From contig DIYG01000184.1 in the NCBI GenBank assembly GCA_002428935.1, forward strand, positions 1 to 25,379: a DNA stretch of 25,379 bases, written 5' to 3'. This stretch comes from Halieaceae bacterium UBA6060 (lineage in GTDB: Bacteria > Pseudomonadota > Gammaproteobacteria > Pseudomonadales > Halieaceae). Numbering within the stretch: position 1 is the first letter of the stretch; each line of letters opens with the position of its first letter. The notes below the pieces were generated by a model that saw only the letters and a list, made by a program, of their open reading frames with translations, had not been told where the DNA came from and searched no databases. This document shows, piece by piece, positions 7,286 through 15,967 of the stretch. A program made the translations under genes and the position numbers.

Positions 7286-8270
7286 ACTCCAGTTTTTCCG
7301 CCACGAGTTCGTTGATCACAAACGGATAAGCATCGCCGCGGCCAACGCTGCGGTTCAATTCGTTGAGCATCAGGCTGATGCGCGTCCAGGCTGCCAGACG
7401 CTCGGCCATGACCATCGCCAGCGGCGGTGTGCCGAGCAACCCATGGGCCCAGGCGGTATCCAGAGCGTCGAAGATATGCAGATAGTGTCCCCAACACTCC
7501 GCCCAGTCTTCACTGGGATGGGAACTCGCGTATGCGCTGATAAACCGTTCCTGCCAGTCCGGCGGTGGGCCTGAGGCATAGTGGTTATCCAAGGCCTCAC
7601 GATAGTCGGCGCGATCATTTCCGAATAAGTCGCGGAATTCTTCCAGCAGAGCCGCATCAGGGTTGAGAAGCGACCAATAGTAGTGACCGGATTCATGACG
7701 CAAATGGCCCAACACCGTGCGGTAGCTCTCCTTGAGTTCATCCCTCGCCGCCGTGCGCGCCACATCATCGGCCTCCAGGGCGTTGATGGTAATCACACCG
7801 CCGAGATAACCCGTGGTAACAAACGTTTCGGGAAAGGCGTCACTGGAGCGGGCATCTTCGACGAAATCCAGGAGCAAGCCTCGCTGGGGGTCCGACCAAC
7901 CATCCAGCAAGGGCAAATTCAGCTGTGCGAGGGTGTAGAACAAACGTTTTTTTGCCCGTTCCAACACCAGCCAGCGCTGTTTGTTTTCGGGTCGTGACTG
8001 ATTGGGTACGGTCCGGTTGAAGCGGCAGGCCTGACAGAGGTCTTCCTCCTGATCAGCCGGACGCAGCCAATTGCACACGCCGAATTGCTCCCCGTTGGCA
8101 CAATAGCGGAACCGGTTACCCAGCAGATCCTGAAACTCACCATTCCCCCAATCGGCGAGGGTGACCATGTCTCCGCGCACCGGGTCATAGCCCAGGGCCG
8201 ACCGACAGTTGATGCAGAAGTCGTTATCGAAGTAGACCGGACTCCCGCAGTCACAGAAGAAGCGTCTCAT
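7245..8270 (-). CDS. putative zinc-binding metallopeptidase (Peptidase_Mx / COG4307 type)
   Basis: This 341-residue protein begins with zinc-ribbon-like cysteines: FFCDCG and DFCINCRS in the first 20 residues, followed by further Cys at RYCANG, GVCNW and the pair LCQACRF (to about residue 85). A peptidase core follows with LRHESGHYYW, in which the HExxH zinc motif is His192-Glu193 to His196. The downstream WAECWGHYLHIFD segment could supply a further ligand. No signal peptide is seen, so it is probably cytoplasmic. Its start overlaps the alpha-E gene by four bases (ATGA) and it is the last gene of that operon. Family members are uncharacterised but recur in Anbu / ATP-grasp neighbourhoods. 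The family call rests on layout and motifs; actual proteolytic activity is inference. Confidence 0.8.
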   Translation of the reverse strand: MRRFFCDCGSPVYFDNDFCINCRSALGYDPVRGDMVTLADWGNGEFQDLLGNRFRYCANGEQFGVCNWLRPADQEEDLCQACRFNRTVPNQSRPENKQRWLVLERAKKRLFYTLAQLNLPLLDGWSDPQRGLLLDFVEDARSSDAFPETFVTTGYLGGVITINALEADDVARTAARDELKESYRTVLGHLRHESGHYYWSLLNPDAALLEEFRDLFGNDRADYREALDNHYASGPPPDWQERFISAYASSHPSEDWAECWGHYLHIFDALDTAWAHGLLGTPPLAMVMAERLAAWTRISLMLNELNRSVGRGDAYPFVINELVAEKLEFIELAIQRLRTLR

Positions 8271-9205
8271 CCCTTGGAGCTTAGAAACCAGGTTTCCGCG
8301 ATGGCTCCATGGAGGTCGTTGATGAGCAATTGAAGTTCATCGATGTAGCCGTGCAGGGCAGGTTGATCGAAGTTTATGGCTTCGAAGCTGCGCAGTTTGC
8401 GACGAATGCGTTCGATGGTTCGCAGGGCGTCCTTGTTGTTTGTTAGCTGTCCAAGCTCCTCGCGAATTTCGCGGATACAGAAGCGTACGGAGCGGGGGAA
8501 GGTTGGTTCCATAAACACAAAGTCCACCGCGGCATTTTTCTCGACCTGCGGTTCGATAAGCCGCCGATAGGCACCCAAAGCCGACAGGGACTTCAGCAGG
8601 GTGCCCCATAGGAGATGTTCGATACCTTCCGCCAGGCCTTCCCGGGCGAGGAAATCCGAAGCACCGACATCGACGATGCGGCTGGTCATGTCTGCCCGCT
8701 CAAGGAGCTGTCCGAGCTTGATAAAGCGGTAGGAGTGATCTCGACAAAGGGTGCTCCGTAATACCCCATTGATCACCTGGGTACGCTGAATAATTTGCTC
8801 CAGGTAGGCCTGGCGATTCCGTCGACCAACGGACTTCTCCGCCGCTTCGGAACTGTACAAATAGAGTTCGTTGACCAGTTCCCAAACCTCGTCGGGGAGT
8901 ACGTCGCGAGTGGTACGCACGTTCTCGCGGGCCGCCTGCACCGCATAGGGAATACTGCAGGGCGCTTCGGCCTCGCCGATCAGCAAACGCAAGACATTCT
9001 GCTCGTTGCGCACCTTGAACCATTCATCAAACACCACATCGGCATCGAGGATTCGTACCAGGATCTCCCAACCGGGTTGGGTACCCCGGGGAATATCCAT
9101 GATGAGATGGTTGTAGGCCGCCACCAGGCGCGCCGTGTCTTCGGCACGCTCGATGTAGCGCGCCATCCAGTAAACCCTTTCCGCTACCCGGGACAACATG
9201 CTCAC
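8267..9205 (-). CDS. alpha-E domain protein (COG2307)
   Basis: A 312-residue, almost wholly helical protein starting MLSRVAERVYWMARYIERAE, the hallmark N terminus of alpha-E proteins. Other recognisable segments are SIPYAVQAARENVRTTRD, DHSYRFIKLGQLLERADM (residues about 155-172) and FPRSVRFCIREI. No catalytic motif is known for the family. It nearly always sits beside a circularly permuted ATP-grasp gene, and comparative genomics places the pair in a predicted peptide or amide ligation system with Anbu and transglutaminase-like proteins. Here it overlaps the ATP-grasp gene by four bases (ATGA) and the metallopeptidase-like gene by four, so all three are translationally coupled. The biochemical role is unknown. 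Confidence 0.9.
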   Translation of the reverse strand: MSMLSRVAERVYWMARYIERAEDTARLVAAYNHLIMDIPRGTQPGWEILVRILDADVVFDEWFKVRNEQNVLRLLIGEAEAPCSIPYAVQAARENVRTTRDVLPDEVWELVNELYLYSSEAAEKSVGRRNRQAYLEQIIQRTQVINGVLRSTLCRDHSYRFIKLGQLLERADMTSRIVDVGASDFLAREGLAEGIEHLLWGTLLKSLSALGAYRRLIEPQVEKNAAVDFVFMEPTFPRSVRFCIREIREELGQLTNNKDALRTIERIRRKLRSFEAINFDQPALHGYIDELQLLINDLHGAIAETWFLSSKG

Positions 9206-10650
9206 AAACGCCCCTCTACGATCCAGGTGTCTTTGCTGCCACCGCCCTGGGAAGAGTTCACCACCAGCGAACCCTCAACCATGGCCACCCGGGTAAGCCC
9301 TCCAGGGGTCACCCAGGTATCCCGGCTTTGCAGAATGAACGGCCGCAAATCCAGATGACGAGGTTGAATGTCGTCGCCGATATAGGTCGGTGCCGTCGAC
9401 AACGCGAGGGTTGGCTGGGCGATGTAGTTTCGCGGATCCTTTTCGATGAGACGGGCAAATTTGCGATGCGTGGCCTTATCCACATGGGGTCCAACCATGA
9501 TCCCGTAGCCCCCGGACTCGTTCGCCGGTTTAACCACCAGGTCCCCTATGTTCTCAAGGACATACTCCCGATCCTTCTCGCGCATGCACAGATAGGTGGG
9601 CACGCTGCGGATAAGGGGTTTCTCGTTCAGGTAGTAACGAATCATGTCGGGCACGAAGGCGTAGATCACTTTGTCGTCCGCGACACCAGAACCCGGAGCG
9701 TTAGCGATAGCCACATTGCCCCCGTGCCAGGCCCGCATGAGACCAGCCACCCCCAGCACCGAATCCTCGCGAAACGCTTCGGGATCCATGAAGTCCTCGT
9801 CGATACGGCGGTAAATCACATCTACTCGCACGGGGCCGTCCACGGTTCGCATGTAGACGCAGTCGTCGTCATCCACAAACAGGTCCGCGCCTTCCACCAA
9901 CTCAGCGCCCATGCCCTGGGCGAGAAAGGCATGTTCGAAATAGGCGGAGTTGTAGATGCCCGGCGTTAACACCACGATCACCGGCCGTTTGCGGTCCCGG
10001 GGCGACAGCGCTGCCAGGGTCCGATACAGCTGCGACGGGTAGTCGTCTACGGGAAGAATGCTGTAGTCCTTGAAAATCTCCGGCAGCACACGCTTGGTGA
10101 TCTCCCGATTCTCCACCATGTAGGACACCCCGGACGGTACCCGGAGATTGTCTTCCAAGACATAGAAATGCCCGTCGCGGTTGCGAATCAGATCGGAGCC
10201 GCAGATGTGCGCCCAGACGCCAAAGCGGGGCGAGGCGCCCATACACTGTTCCTTGAAGTTGCTGGACTCCAACACCGTTTCCGCCGGCACGATGCCATCG
10301 GCGAAGATCTTCTGTTTGTTGTAGACGTCGTTGATAAACAGGTTCAGAGCCCGGCTTCGCTGCTCTAGGCCTCGGCGAACCTTGGTCCATTCTCGACCCG
10401 TGATGACCCTTGGGATGAGGTCAAAGGGCCAGGCACGATCGATGTTTCCCGCCTCGGAGTACACCGTGAAGGAAATCCCCATTTCACGAATCGCCAGCTC
10501 GGCAGCAGCGCGTCGGGCGTCCAGGTCGTCTTCGGGTAACTCGCCCAACAGCTTTACCGCCGGCCTCGCCACCTGCCGTGGCGTGCCTTTGGCGGTAATC
10601 AGTTCGTCGTAGTAATCGCTGGCGCGATAGTTCTTCCAACGCGATTTCAT
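9202..10650 (-). CDS. circularly permuted ATP-grasp family protein (COG2308)
   Basis: 482 residues from the ATG at 10650, chosen because GGAGAGG lies three bases upstream and the product then begins MKSRWKNYRASDYYDEL, as in the family; the open frame runs further upstream without support. Visible features are the central FYVLEDNLRVPSGVSYM segment (likely ATP/metal region), the PVIVVLTPGIYNSAYFEHA segment, VVKPANESGGYGIMVGP with its glycine-rich loop, and the C-terminal RPFILQSRDTW. Circularly permuted ATP-grasp enzymes are predicted to form amide bonds through acyl-phosphate intermediates; the substrates here are unknown. It is the first gene of the three-gene minus-strand operon with the alpha-E and metallopeptidase-like genes. 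It is divergent from the molybdopterin oxidoreductase across a 284-base gap, in which I recognise no promoter with confidence. Confidence 0.9.
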   Translation of the reverse strand: MKSRWKNYRASDYYDELITAKGTPRQVARPAVKLLGELPEDDLDARRAAAELAIREMGISFTVYSEAGNIDRAWPFDLIPRVITGREWTKVRRGLEQRSRALNLFINDVYNKQKIFADGIVPAETVLESSNFKEQCMGASPRFGVWAHICGSDLIRNRDGHFYVLEDNLRVPSGVSYMVENREITKRVLPEIFKDYSILPVDDYPSQLYRTLAALSPRDRKRPVIVVLTPGIYNSAYFEHAFLAQGMGAELVEGADLFVDDDDCVYMRTVDGPVRVDVIYRRIDEDFMDPEAFREDSVLGVAGLMRAWHGGNVAIANAPGSGVADDKVIYAFVPDMIRYYLNEKPLIRSVPTYLCMREKDREYVLENIGDLVVKPANESGGYGIMVGPHVDKATHRKFARLIEKDPRNYIAQPTLALSTAPTYIGDDIQPRHLDLRPFILQSRDTWVTPGGLTRVAMVEGSLVVNSSQGGGSKDTWIVEGRL

Positions 10651-10934
10651 AGCCTCTCCGCAGTTTTCCCGTGCGAGGCACCGGGCCAAAGGGGATTTCC
10701 GTCTTCCAGTGTGCAACAACTCGGGCTCAGGGCAAAGGGGCAGACACCGTAGAGAGCCAGCGGTCAAGCACTGGACGCGGACCGTAATCTGCTGAAAAAT
10801 CGATGCTCTCACTCAGGTACCCGTGACGGTCATGGATAGATCGGCCGATGAGCCCCAGCGTTCCACGAAGCTGGGCGCGGAGCCATTTGGACGGCCCGGC
10901 ACCTGCTATCAATAAGCGATAAGGGAACGATCCC

Positions 10935-13055
10935 ATGACGGAAACCCACTACCGAGCCTGTCACCTCTGTGAGGCCATTTGCGGACTGAAGATCGAAGTT
11001 AGCGGTGAAGAGATCATCTCCATCAAGGGCGATCCCGACGACCCGCTCAGCCGAGGTCATATCTGCCCCAAGGCGGTGGCCCTCAAAGACATTCACGAAG
11101 ACCCTGATCGCTTGCGTTACCCTGTAAAACGCCTGCGCGCTGATGACGGCGAGGACAGCTGGGTAGAGATTTCCTGGGAAGAAGCCCTGGACACGGCAGC
11201 GGAGGCCTTGCTGCGCGCCAATCGCGACCACGGCGTAGACTCCATCGGTGTGTACCTGGGCAATCCGTCGGTACACAACTACGGCATGCTAACCCACCAG
11301 AACCACCTGTTTCGTTGGCTGCGAACGCGCAATCGTTATTCCGCCACGTCCGTAGATCAGTTGCCGCACCATCTGACATCGCTTTGGTTGTTTGGCCACA
11401 AGTCCCTCTTCCCCATTCCGGACATCGACCGCAGCGAATACTTTCTCATGCTCGGGGCCAACCCCCTGGCCAGCAACGGCAGCATTTGGACCGTTCCCGA
11501 TGTGAAGAAACGCATCAAAGATCTCAAACATCGCGGTGGCCAACTACTCGTCGTCGACCCCCGACGCACAGAGACAGCGGAGCTTGCCAACGAGCATCTG
11601 GCTATCGTTCCCGGTAGTGATGCGCTATTCCTGGCGGCGTTGCTCAATACACTGTTTACGGAGGGGCTAACGAATCCAAGAGCCCTGGCGAGCTTTACCC
11701 AGGGCTTGGAAGAAGTTGCTGCGGCCGTAGTTGACTTCACTCCGGAATACGCGGAGCAACACACGGGGATTGCGGCGGACACGATCCGCCGCATTGCTCG
11801 AGACTTCGCAGCCGCAGATGCCGCCGTATGTTATGGCCGCATGGGGGTTTCCACCCAGCGATTTGGCGCCCTTTGCCAGTGGCTGATACAGCTTATCAAT
11901 ATCGCCACGGGCAATCTGGACCGCGAAGGCGGCAGTTTGTTCACGCTGCCAGCGGTGGATCAAGTGCCGCGCACGGGGCCCGGTGGTTTTGATCGCCATC
12001 GCTCCCGGGTTCGCGGTTTACCGGAGTTTGATCGGGAGCTGCCCGCTGCGGCCCTCGCCGAAGAAATCACCACTCCTGGCGAGGGGCAAATTCGCGTGTT
12101 GTTCACCGGGGCAGGCAATCCCGTGCTGTCCACGCCGAACGGTCGGGCCCTGGACGATGCCCTACCGCAGCTCGAGTTTATGATTTCCCTGGATCCCTAC
12201 ATCAACGAAACCACTCGCCATGCAGACCTTATCCTGCCGCCCACATCACCGCTGGAGCACGACCACTACGACATCGCTTTCCATATCAATGCGATTCGCA
12301 ATACCACGCGCTACAACCCGGCCATCTTCGAACCGGCGGCGGATAAGCTTCACGACTGGCAAATTTTCACCGCCCTTGGCGAGCGCGTGGCCAAGGGTTT
12401 GGGAGAAGATCCCAAGGACGACGCCGCGCCCCATGAGCTAGTGGACCTGGGTTTGCAGTACGGCCCCTACGGTAAAGACACCGAGCACGAGCTCAACCTG
12501 GACAAACTGAAAGCAGCACCATCGGGTATCGATCTGGGTCCTTTGAAGCCTCAACTTCCCGAGCGCCTTATGACGGCGGACAAGCAAATTGATTGCGCGA
12601 CGCCCGCTCCCCTTGCGGACCTCAAGCGTCTGGCCGAGGAGTTCAGCGGCGATACGCCCGCCCCGCGCCTGCGTTTAATCGGTCGACGGCATGTGCGCTC
12701 CAATAATTCCTGGATGCACAACTACCATCGCCTGGTGAAAGGCAAAGCCCGGGATCAGCTCCTCGTCCATCCCAAGGATTTGGCCGAGCACGAACTGGCC
12801 GACGGCGATCGAGCGACGCTGGAATCGCGCAGCGGTGCCGTTACAGTCACCCTGCAGGCCTCCGATGAGGTAATGCCTGGCGTGGTCAGCCTGCCCCATG
12901 GGTTCGGTCACGGTCGCACCGGAATTCGTCTACACACCGCTCGTAAGCACGCCGGTGTATCCTGTAACGACGTTACGGACGCCGCCTACCTCGACGATCT
13001 GTCAGGCAACGCCGCGATCAACGGTGTACCAGTGACCTTGAAAGCCGCATCTTGA
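10935..13055 (+). CDS. molybdopterin (MopB-superfamily) oxidoreductase
   Basis: 706 residues, the size of single-subunit members of the DMSO-reductase superfamily. The N terminus carries a [4Fe-4S] motif with Cys9, Cys12, Cys16 and Cys44 (CX2CX3CX27C). Cofactor-binding segments follow: FLMLGANPLASNGS, LLVVDPRRTETAE, the central VLFTGAGNPVLSTPNG, the NETTRHADLILPPTSPLEH signature and the C-terminal molydop-binding domain from about residue 575 (RLIGRRHVRSNNSWMHN). There is no selenocysteine codon and no twin-arginine signal, so it is probably cytoplasmic. At the usual Mo-ligand region the sequence is SATSVDQLPHHL (residues about 136-147), with no Cys or Sec. The family includes formate-dehydrogenase-like and uncharacterised enzymes; the substrate cannot be assigned. 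AAGGGA at 10921-10926 is the ribosome-binding site. No electron-transfer partner gene lies beside it. Confidence 0.88.
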   Translation: MTETHYRACHLCEAICGLKIEVSGEEIISIKGDPDDPLSRGHICPKAVALKDIHEDPDRLRYPVKRLRADDGEDSWVEISWEEALDTAAEALLRANRDHGVDSIGVYLGNPSVHNYGMLTHQNHLFRWLRTRNRYSATSVDQLPHHLTSLWLFGHKSLFPIPDIDRSEYFLMLGANPLASNGSIWTVPDVKKRIKDLKHRGGQLLVVDPRRTETAELANEHLAIVPGSDALFLAALLNTLFTEGLTNPRALASFTQGLEEVAAAVVDFTPEYAEQHTGIAADTIRRIARDFAAADAAVCYGRMGVSTQRFGALCQWLIQLINIATGNLDREGGSLFTLPAVDQVPRTGPGGFDRHRSRVRGLPEFDRELPAAALAEEITTPGEGQIRVLFTGAGNPVLSTPNGRALDDALPQLEFMISLDPYINETTRHADLILPPTSPLEHDHYDIAFHINAIRNTTRYNPAIFEPAADKLHDWQIFTALGERVAKGLGEDPKDDAAPHELVDLGLQYGPYGKDTEHELNLDKLKAAPSGIDLGPLKPQLPERLMTADKQIDCATPAPLADLKRLAEEFSGDTPAPRLRLIGRRHVRSNNSWMHNYHRLVKGKARDQLLVHPKDLAEHELADGDRATLESRSGAVTVTLQASDEVMPGVVSLPHGFGHGRTGIRLHTARKHAGVSCNDVTDAAYLDDLSGNAAINGVPVTLKAAS

Positions 13056-13168
13056 GCACTGGTCATGGCCGGTGGAAATCCAACGCTGCGTAGACAGGCC
13101 TCAAAGAGCGGAAACGCCGGGGTCGCGCTCGTAGCACGGCGAAGAATCGCATAACGGGAGGGAAAGCC

Positions 13169-13759
13169 ATGGAAATCTCAACGATCGTGTTTTGGCTGGT
13201 GTTGCTTGGCCTGGTGATCTACATCATCAATATCTACAACACCCTGGTGAGTCTAAAAAACCGGTTCGAGAACGGGTTTGCGCAGATCGAAGTTCAGCTG
13301 AAGCGGCGTTACGACTTGATCCCCAATCTGGTTGAAACGGCAAAAGCCTATATGAGCCATGAACGGGAAACCCTCGACGCGGTGGTTACCGCTCGCAATG
13401 AAGCGGCGGCGGTGCTGAAAGCCCTCGGCGAAGGCGGCGGCGCCAATCTGGCGAGTCTGGCCAGCGCAGAAAACAACCTCCAGGGCGCCCTTGGCAAACT
13501 CAACGTGACCATGGAAGCCTATCCAGATCTCAAGGCCAGCGAAAACATGCAACAGCTGTCCGAGGAACTGACCAGCACGGAAAACCGGGTGGCTTTTGCC
13601 CGTCAGGGCTTCAATGACGCGGTAATGGCCTACAACACCTATCGGCAAAGCTTTCCCACCGTTGTCCTGGCGGCCACCTTCGGCCATGCCACCGATGCGG
13701 AACTGCTGGAATTCGATGATTCCGTACAAATTCAGGCGGCACCGAAGGTTAGCTTCTAA
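13169..13759 (+). CDS. LemA family protein
   Basis: 196 residues. One N-terminal membrane helix (IVFWLVLLGLVIYIINIY, residues about 6-23) is followed by a long cytoplasmic helical domain. LemA hallmarks are the LKNRFENGFAQIEVQLKRRYDLIPNLVET segment (about residues 29-57), the TARNEA helix and ENRVAFARQGFNDAVMAYNTY near the C terminus. GGGAGG lies eight bases before the ATG. LemA proteins have no established enzymatic role. They are commonly encoded next to HtpX/M48-type membrane proteases, as here, where the M48 gene starts 23 bases after the stop. The pair probably forms one operon; whether LemA is a substrate, adaptor or scaffold of the protease is not known. Confidence 0.93.
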   Translation: MEISTIVFWLVLLGLVIYIINIYNTLVSLKNRFENGFAQIEVQLKRRYDLIPNLVETAKAYMSHERETLDAVVTARNEAAAVLKALGEGGGANLASLASAENNLQGALGKLNVTMEAYPDLKASENMQQLSEELTSTENRVAFARQGFNDAVMAYNTYRQSFPTVVLAATFGHATDAELLEFDDSVQIQAAPKVSF

Positions 13760-13782
13760 GGCCTAAGGAACGGCCACGGGCC

Positions 13783-15759
13783 GTGGACTTCTTTAGCCAG
13801 CAGGATCGGGCGCGACGCAATCTGCGTCGCCTCATCGTGCTCTTTTCCCTGGCCGTGCTGCTGCTCATCACGCTGGTCAACGCCCTGCTCATCGCCTTCC
13901 TCTGGCTCGGCCAGGACTACAACGTATATGCGGGCGGCAGCGGTTGGCGCGGCTATCTAGCCCTGTTTTCCTGGGAGCGTTTTGCCAGCGTCGGTCTGGC
14001 GGTTGCCGCCACGGTAGCGCTTGTATCCCTGGTCCGCTGGTTGCAACTCTCTACCGGCGGTAAGCAGGTGGCAGAGAGTATGGGCGGTCGTCGCGTACTT
14101 CCCCAAACCGACGACCCCTACGAGCGGCGCTGCCTAAATATCGTCGAGGAACTGTCCCTCGCCGCCAATATGCCCGTACCGGCCCTTTACGCACTGCCCG
14201 ACGAGCGAGGCATCAACGCTTTTGCTGCAGGCATCACCCCCGCTGATGCGGTAGTTGCTGTGACTCGCGGCACCCTTTTGCAATTGAAGCGAGATGAGCT
14301 CCAGGGGGTTATTGGTCACGAGTTTAGCCACATCCTCAATGGCGATATGCGGCTCAGCATTCGCCTGGCCGCTCTCCTCAAGGGAATCACCTTTATCGGT
14401 GATGTGGGCCATTTTCTTCTCCGAGCCGGAGCCTATGGTGTCGGTCGCAGCAGTCGCAGCAATGAACGCAGCGCGGCGCTGCCCATCGTGGGTCTGGCGT
14501 TCATGGTGATCGGCTGGCTGGGCGCTCTGGCCGCGGGGTTCATCAAGGCCGCCATCAGTCGCCAGAAAGAGTACCTGGCCGATGCCAGCGCCGTACAATT
14601 CACCCGAGATAACGCCGGTATTGCGAATGCGCTGAAAGTCATCGGCGGTTTCATACCGGGTTCTCTGGTCCATGCGGCCCGAGCCCCGGAGATGTCACAC
14701 ATATTTTTTGGCGAAGTTCGTCACCATCTGTGGAGTCTGTTCGCGACCCACCCGCCCCTGGCTGAACGCATCCAACGCCTGGATCCCCAGTGGGATGGGG
14801 AGTATCTGCAGCGCGCGGAGGTTCGCGAGGCACCCCTAAACGAAGACACCGTCCAGGCTGGGGTGGGCCGGGCGGCGCTAGTGGCCGCCGCCATGACCAG
14901 CGCTGCCCTTCTGGATACCGATGGCGATGACAACCTGGCCAAAGATACCCGAGGCGCAGACTCCCCATCTGCTGGCGACCGTCGTGGACTAGATGGCGAG
15001 AAGAAAAGCCCAGCCCTGGAGCGAGGTGCTGAAACCGCTCTACGGGAAAAGATCCAGGAGCCCTTGGGTGCTACCGCTGCTGCCCTGGGTTTACTCATCG
15101 TCCAGGCCCCCGAGGCTCGCCAGCAAGCCCTCGATGCTGTCCGGTCCCACGGCATACGAGGCCAGACAGAATTCATAGAGGCGTTGCTACCGGATCTGGA
15201 GAAGCTTGCCGTCGGCCAGCGTTTTCCCCTTATGGCTGCGGCCATGCCGGCCCTAAAAGGTTTATCGACACCTCAGTACCGGCAATTTAAGTCCACACTC
15301 CTGGCCGTCATCCGCGCCGATCGACGCACAGATCTGTTTGAATGGTGCTTATTTCAGCTCTTGCGCCACTATTTGGATCCTGAGTACCTGCGGGTAAAAA
15401 CCAGTCGACCGCGTTACCGCCGCGTAACCCAGGTTCGCGGTGCCCTACGCCAGGTGTTGTCGGTTCTGGCCCATCAGGGCGATGGCAGCAGTGAGGCCGC
15501 ATTCGCCACCGCCTGCGTGGAACTGGGTCTCGAAGATCTCGTACTGCTGCCCCTTAAAGACTGTGCGATTCGCGAATTCAGTCATGCGGTCAGCACCCTC
15601 GCCGACTGCTATCCGCTGCTTAAACCGAGAATCCTCAAGGCCATGGCGCTCGCTGCGGCCGCAGACGGTGAAGTCTGCGCCATCGAACGAGAGCTGGTTA
15701 TTGCTGTGGCCGCGGTCATGGACTGCCCCTTACCGGACGACCTGGCTTTAGAGGCATAG
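13783..15759 (+). CDS. M48 family membrane metallopeptidase with long C-terminal extension
   Basis: 658 residues from a GTG start with AAGGAA twelve bases upstream. Two N-terminal membrane helices (about residues 17-44 and 66-86) precede an HtpX-like zinc protease domain. The HExxH motif GHEFSHILNGD has His179, Glu180 and His183. The third ligand is probably Glu263 in RQKEYLADASAVQF, and the THPPLAERI motif closes the domain. A further hydrophobic segment lies at about residues 230-258. HtpX enzymes of about 290 residues perform membrane-protein quality control. This one has roughly 250 extra helical residues (about 405-658) ending in MALAAAADGEVCAIERELV, which resembles the acidic ADG-x-x motif of TerB-like domains; a similar RADRRTDLFEW segment occurs earlier. 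It is paired with LemA immediately upstream. Large LemA-linked M48 proteins are known but functionally unclear. Confidence 0.88.
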   Translation: MDFFSQQDRARRNLRRLIVLFSLAVLLLITLVNALLIAFLWLGQDYNVYAGGSGWRGYLALFSWERFASVGLAVAATVALVSLVRWLQLSTGGKQVAESMGGRRVLPQTDDPYERRCLNIVEELSLAANMPVPALYALPDERGINAFAAGITPADAVVAVTRGTLLQLKRDELQGVIGHEFSHILNGDMRLSIRLAALLKGITFIGDVGHFLLRAGAYGVGRSSRSNERSAALPIVGLAFMVIGWLGALAAGFIKAAISRQKEYLADASAVQFTRDNAGIANALKVIGGFIPGSLVHAARAPEMSHIFFGEVRHHLWSLFATHPPLAERIQRLDPQWDGEYLQRAEVREAPLNEDTVQAGVGRAALVAAAMTSAALLDTDGDDNLAKDTRGADSPSAGDRRGLDGEKKSPALERGAETALREKIQEPLGATAAALGLLIVQAPEARQQALDAVRSHGIRGQTEFIEALLPDLEKLAVGQRFPLMAAAMPALKGLSTPQYRQFKSTLLAVIRADRRTDLFEWCLFQLLRHYLDPEYLRVKTSRPRYRRVTQVRGALRQVLSVLAHQGDGSSEAAFATACVELGLEDLVLLPLKDCAIREFSHAVSTLADCYPLLKPRILKAMALAAAADGEVCAIERELVIAVAAVMDCPLPDDLALEA

Positions 15760-15774
15760 ACGACCCGACCCATC

Positions 15775-15809
15775 GGGCAAATTTGCCCAGAGGGCGGTCC
15801 ACCGCTTTT
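15775..15809 (+). terminator. possible terminator after LemA-M48 operon
   Basis: The 14-base perfect palindrome GGGCAAATTTGCCC (15775-15788) is followed by a short GCGG/CCGC hairpin ending in TTTT (15794-15809), 16 to 50 bases after the M48 stop. Each stem is short, so intrinsic termination is plausible but not strong. Confidence 0.4.
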
Positions 15810-15880
15810 CATCTTCGCGTGGTTTGCTAAGCTCGATAACAGCCTGATCGCAGATCGATCGGCCAGACCGAGATTACACG

Positions 15881-15897
15881 CGCTGCTTCGAGCAGCG
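15881..15897 (+). other. small hairpin in leader of AraC-type gene
   Basis: CGCTGC-TTCGA-GCAGCG is a perfect 6-bp stem with a 5-base loop, about 70 bases upstream of the AraC-type start. It could shape the mRNA leader; nothing else supports a role. Confidence 0.25.
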
Positions 15898-15967
15898 AGG
15901 CCAACGCCATGGACGGCGTGCCGTGTTCCCCCGGTCAATGACCCACTTTTTGAGCAAGGAGGCTCAT

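Noticed and set aside
10651..10934. Possible promoter TTGGAC at 10887 upstream of the molybdopterin gene
   Set aside because: No acceptable -10 element lies 16-18 bases downstream, and the start of transcription would fall almost on the ribosome-binding site.
10830..11276. 148-codon minus-strand open frame over the start of the molybdopterin gene
   Set aside because: It lies opposite the [4Fe-4S] motif and the intergenic gap and shows no domain or good start.
13253..13729. 158-codon minus-strand open frame opposite lemA
   Set aside because: It mirrors the lemA gene, whose family motifs are clear; no ribosome-binding site or known domain.
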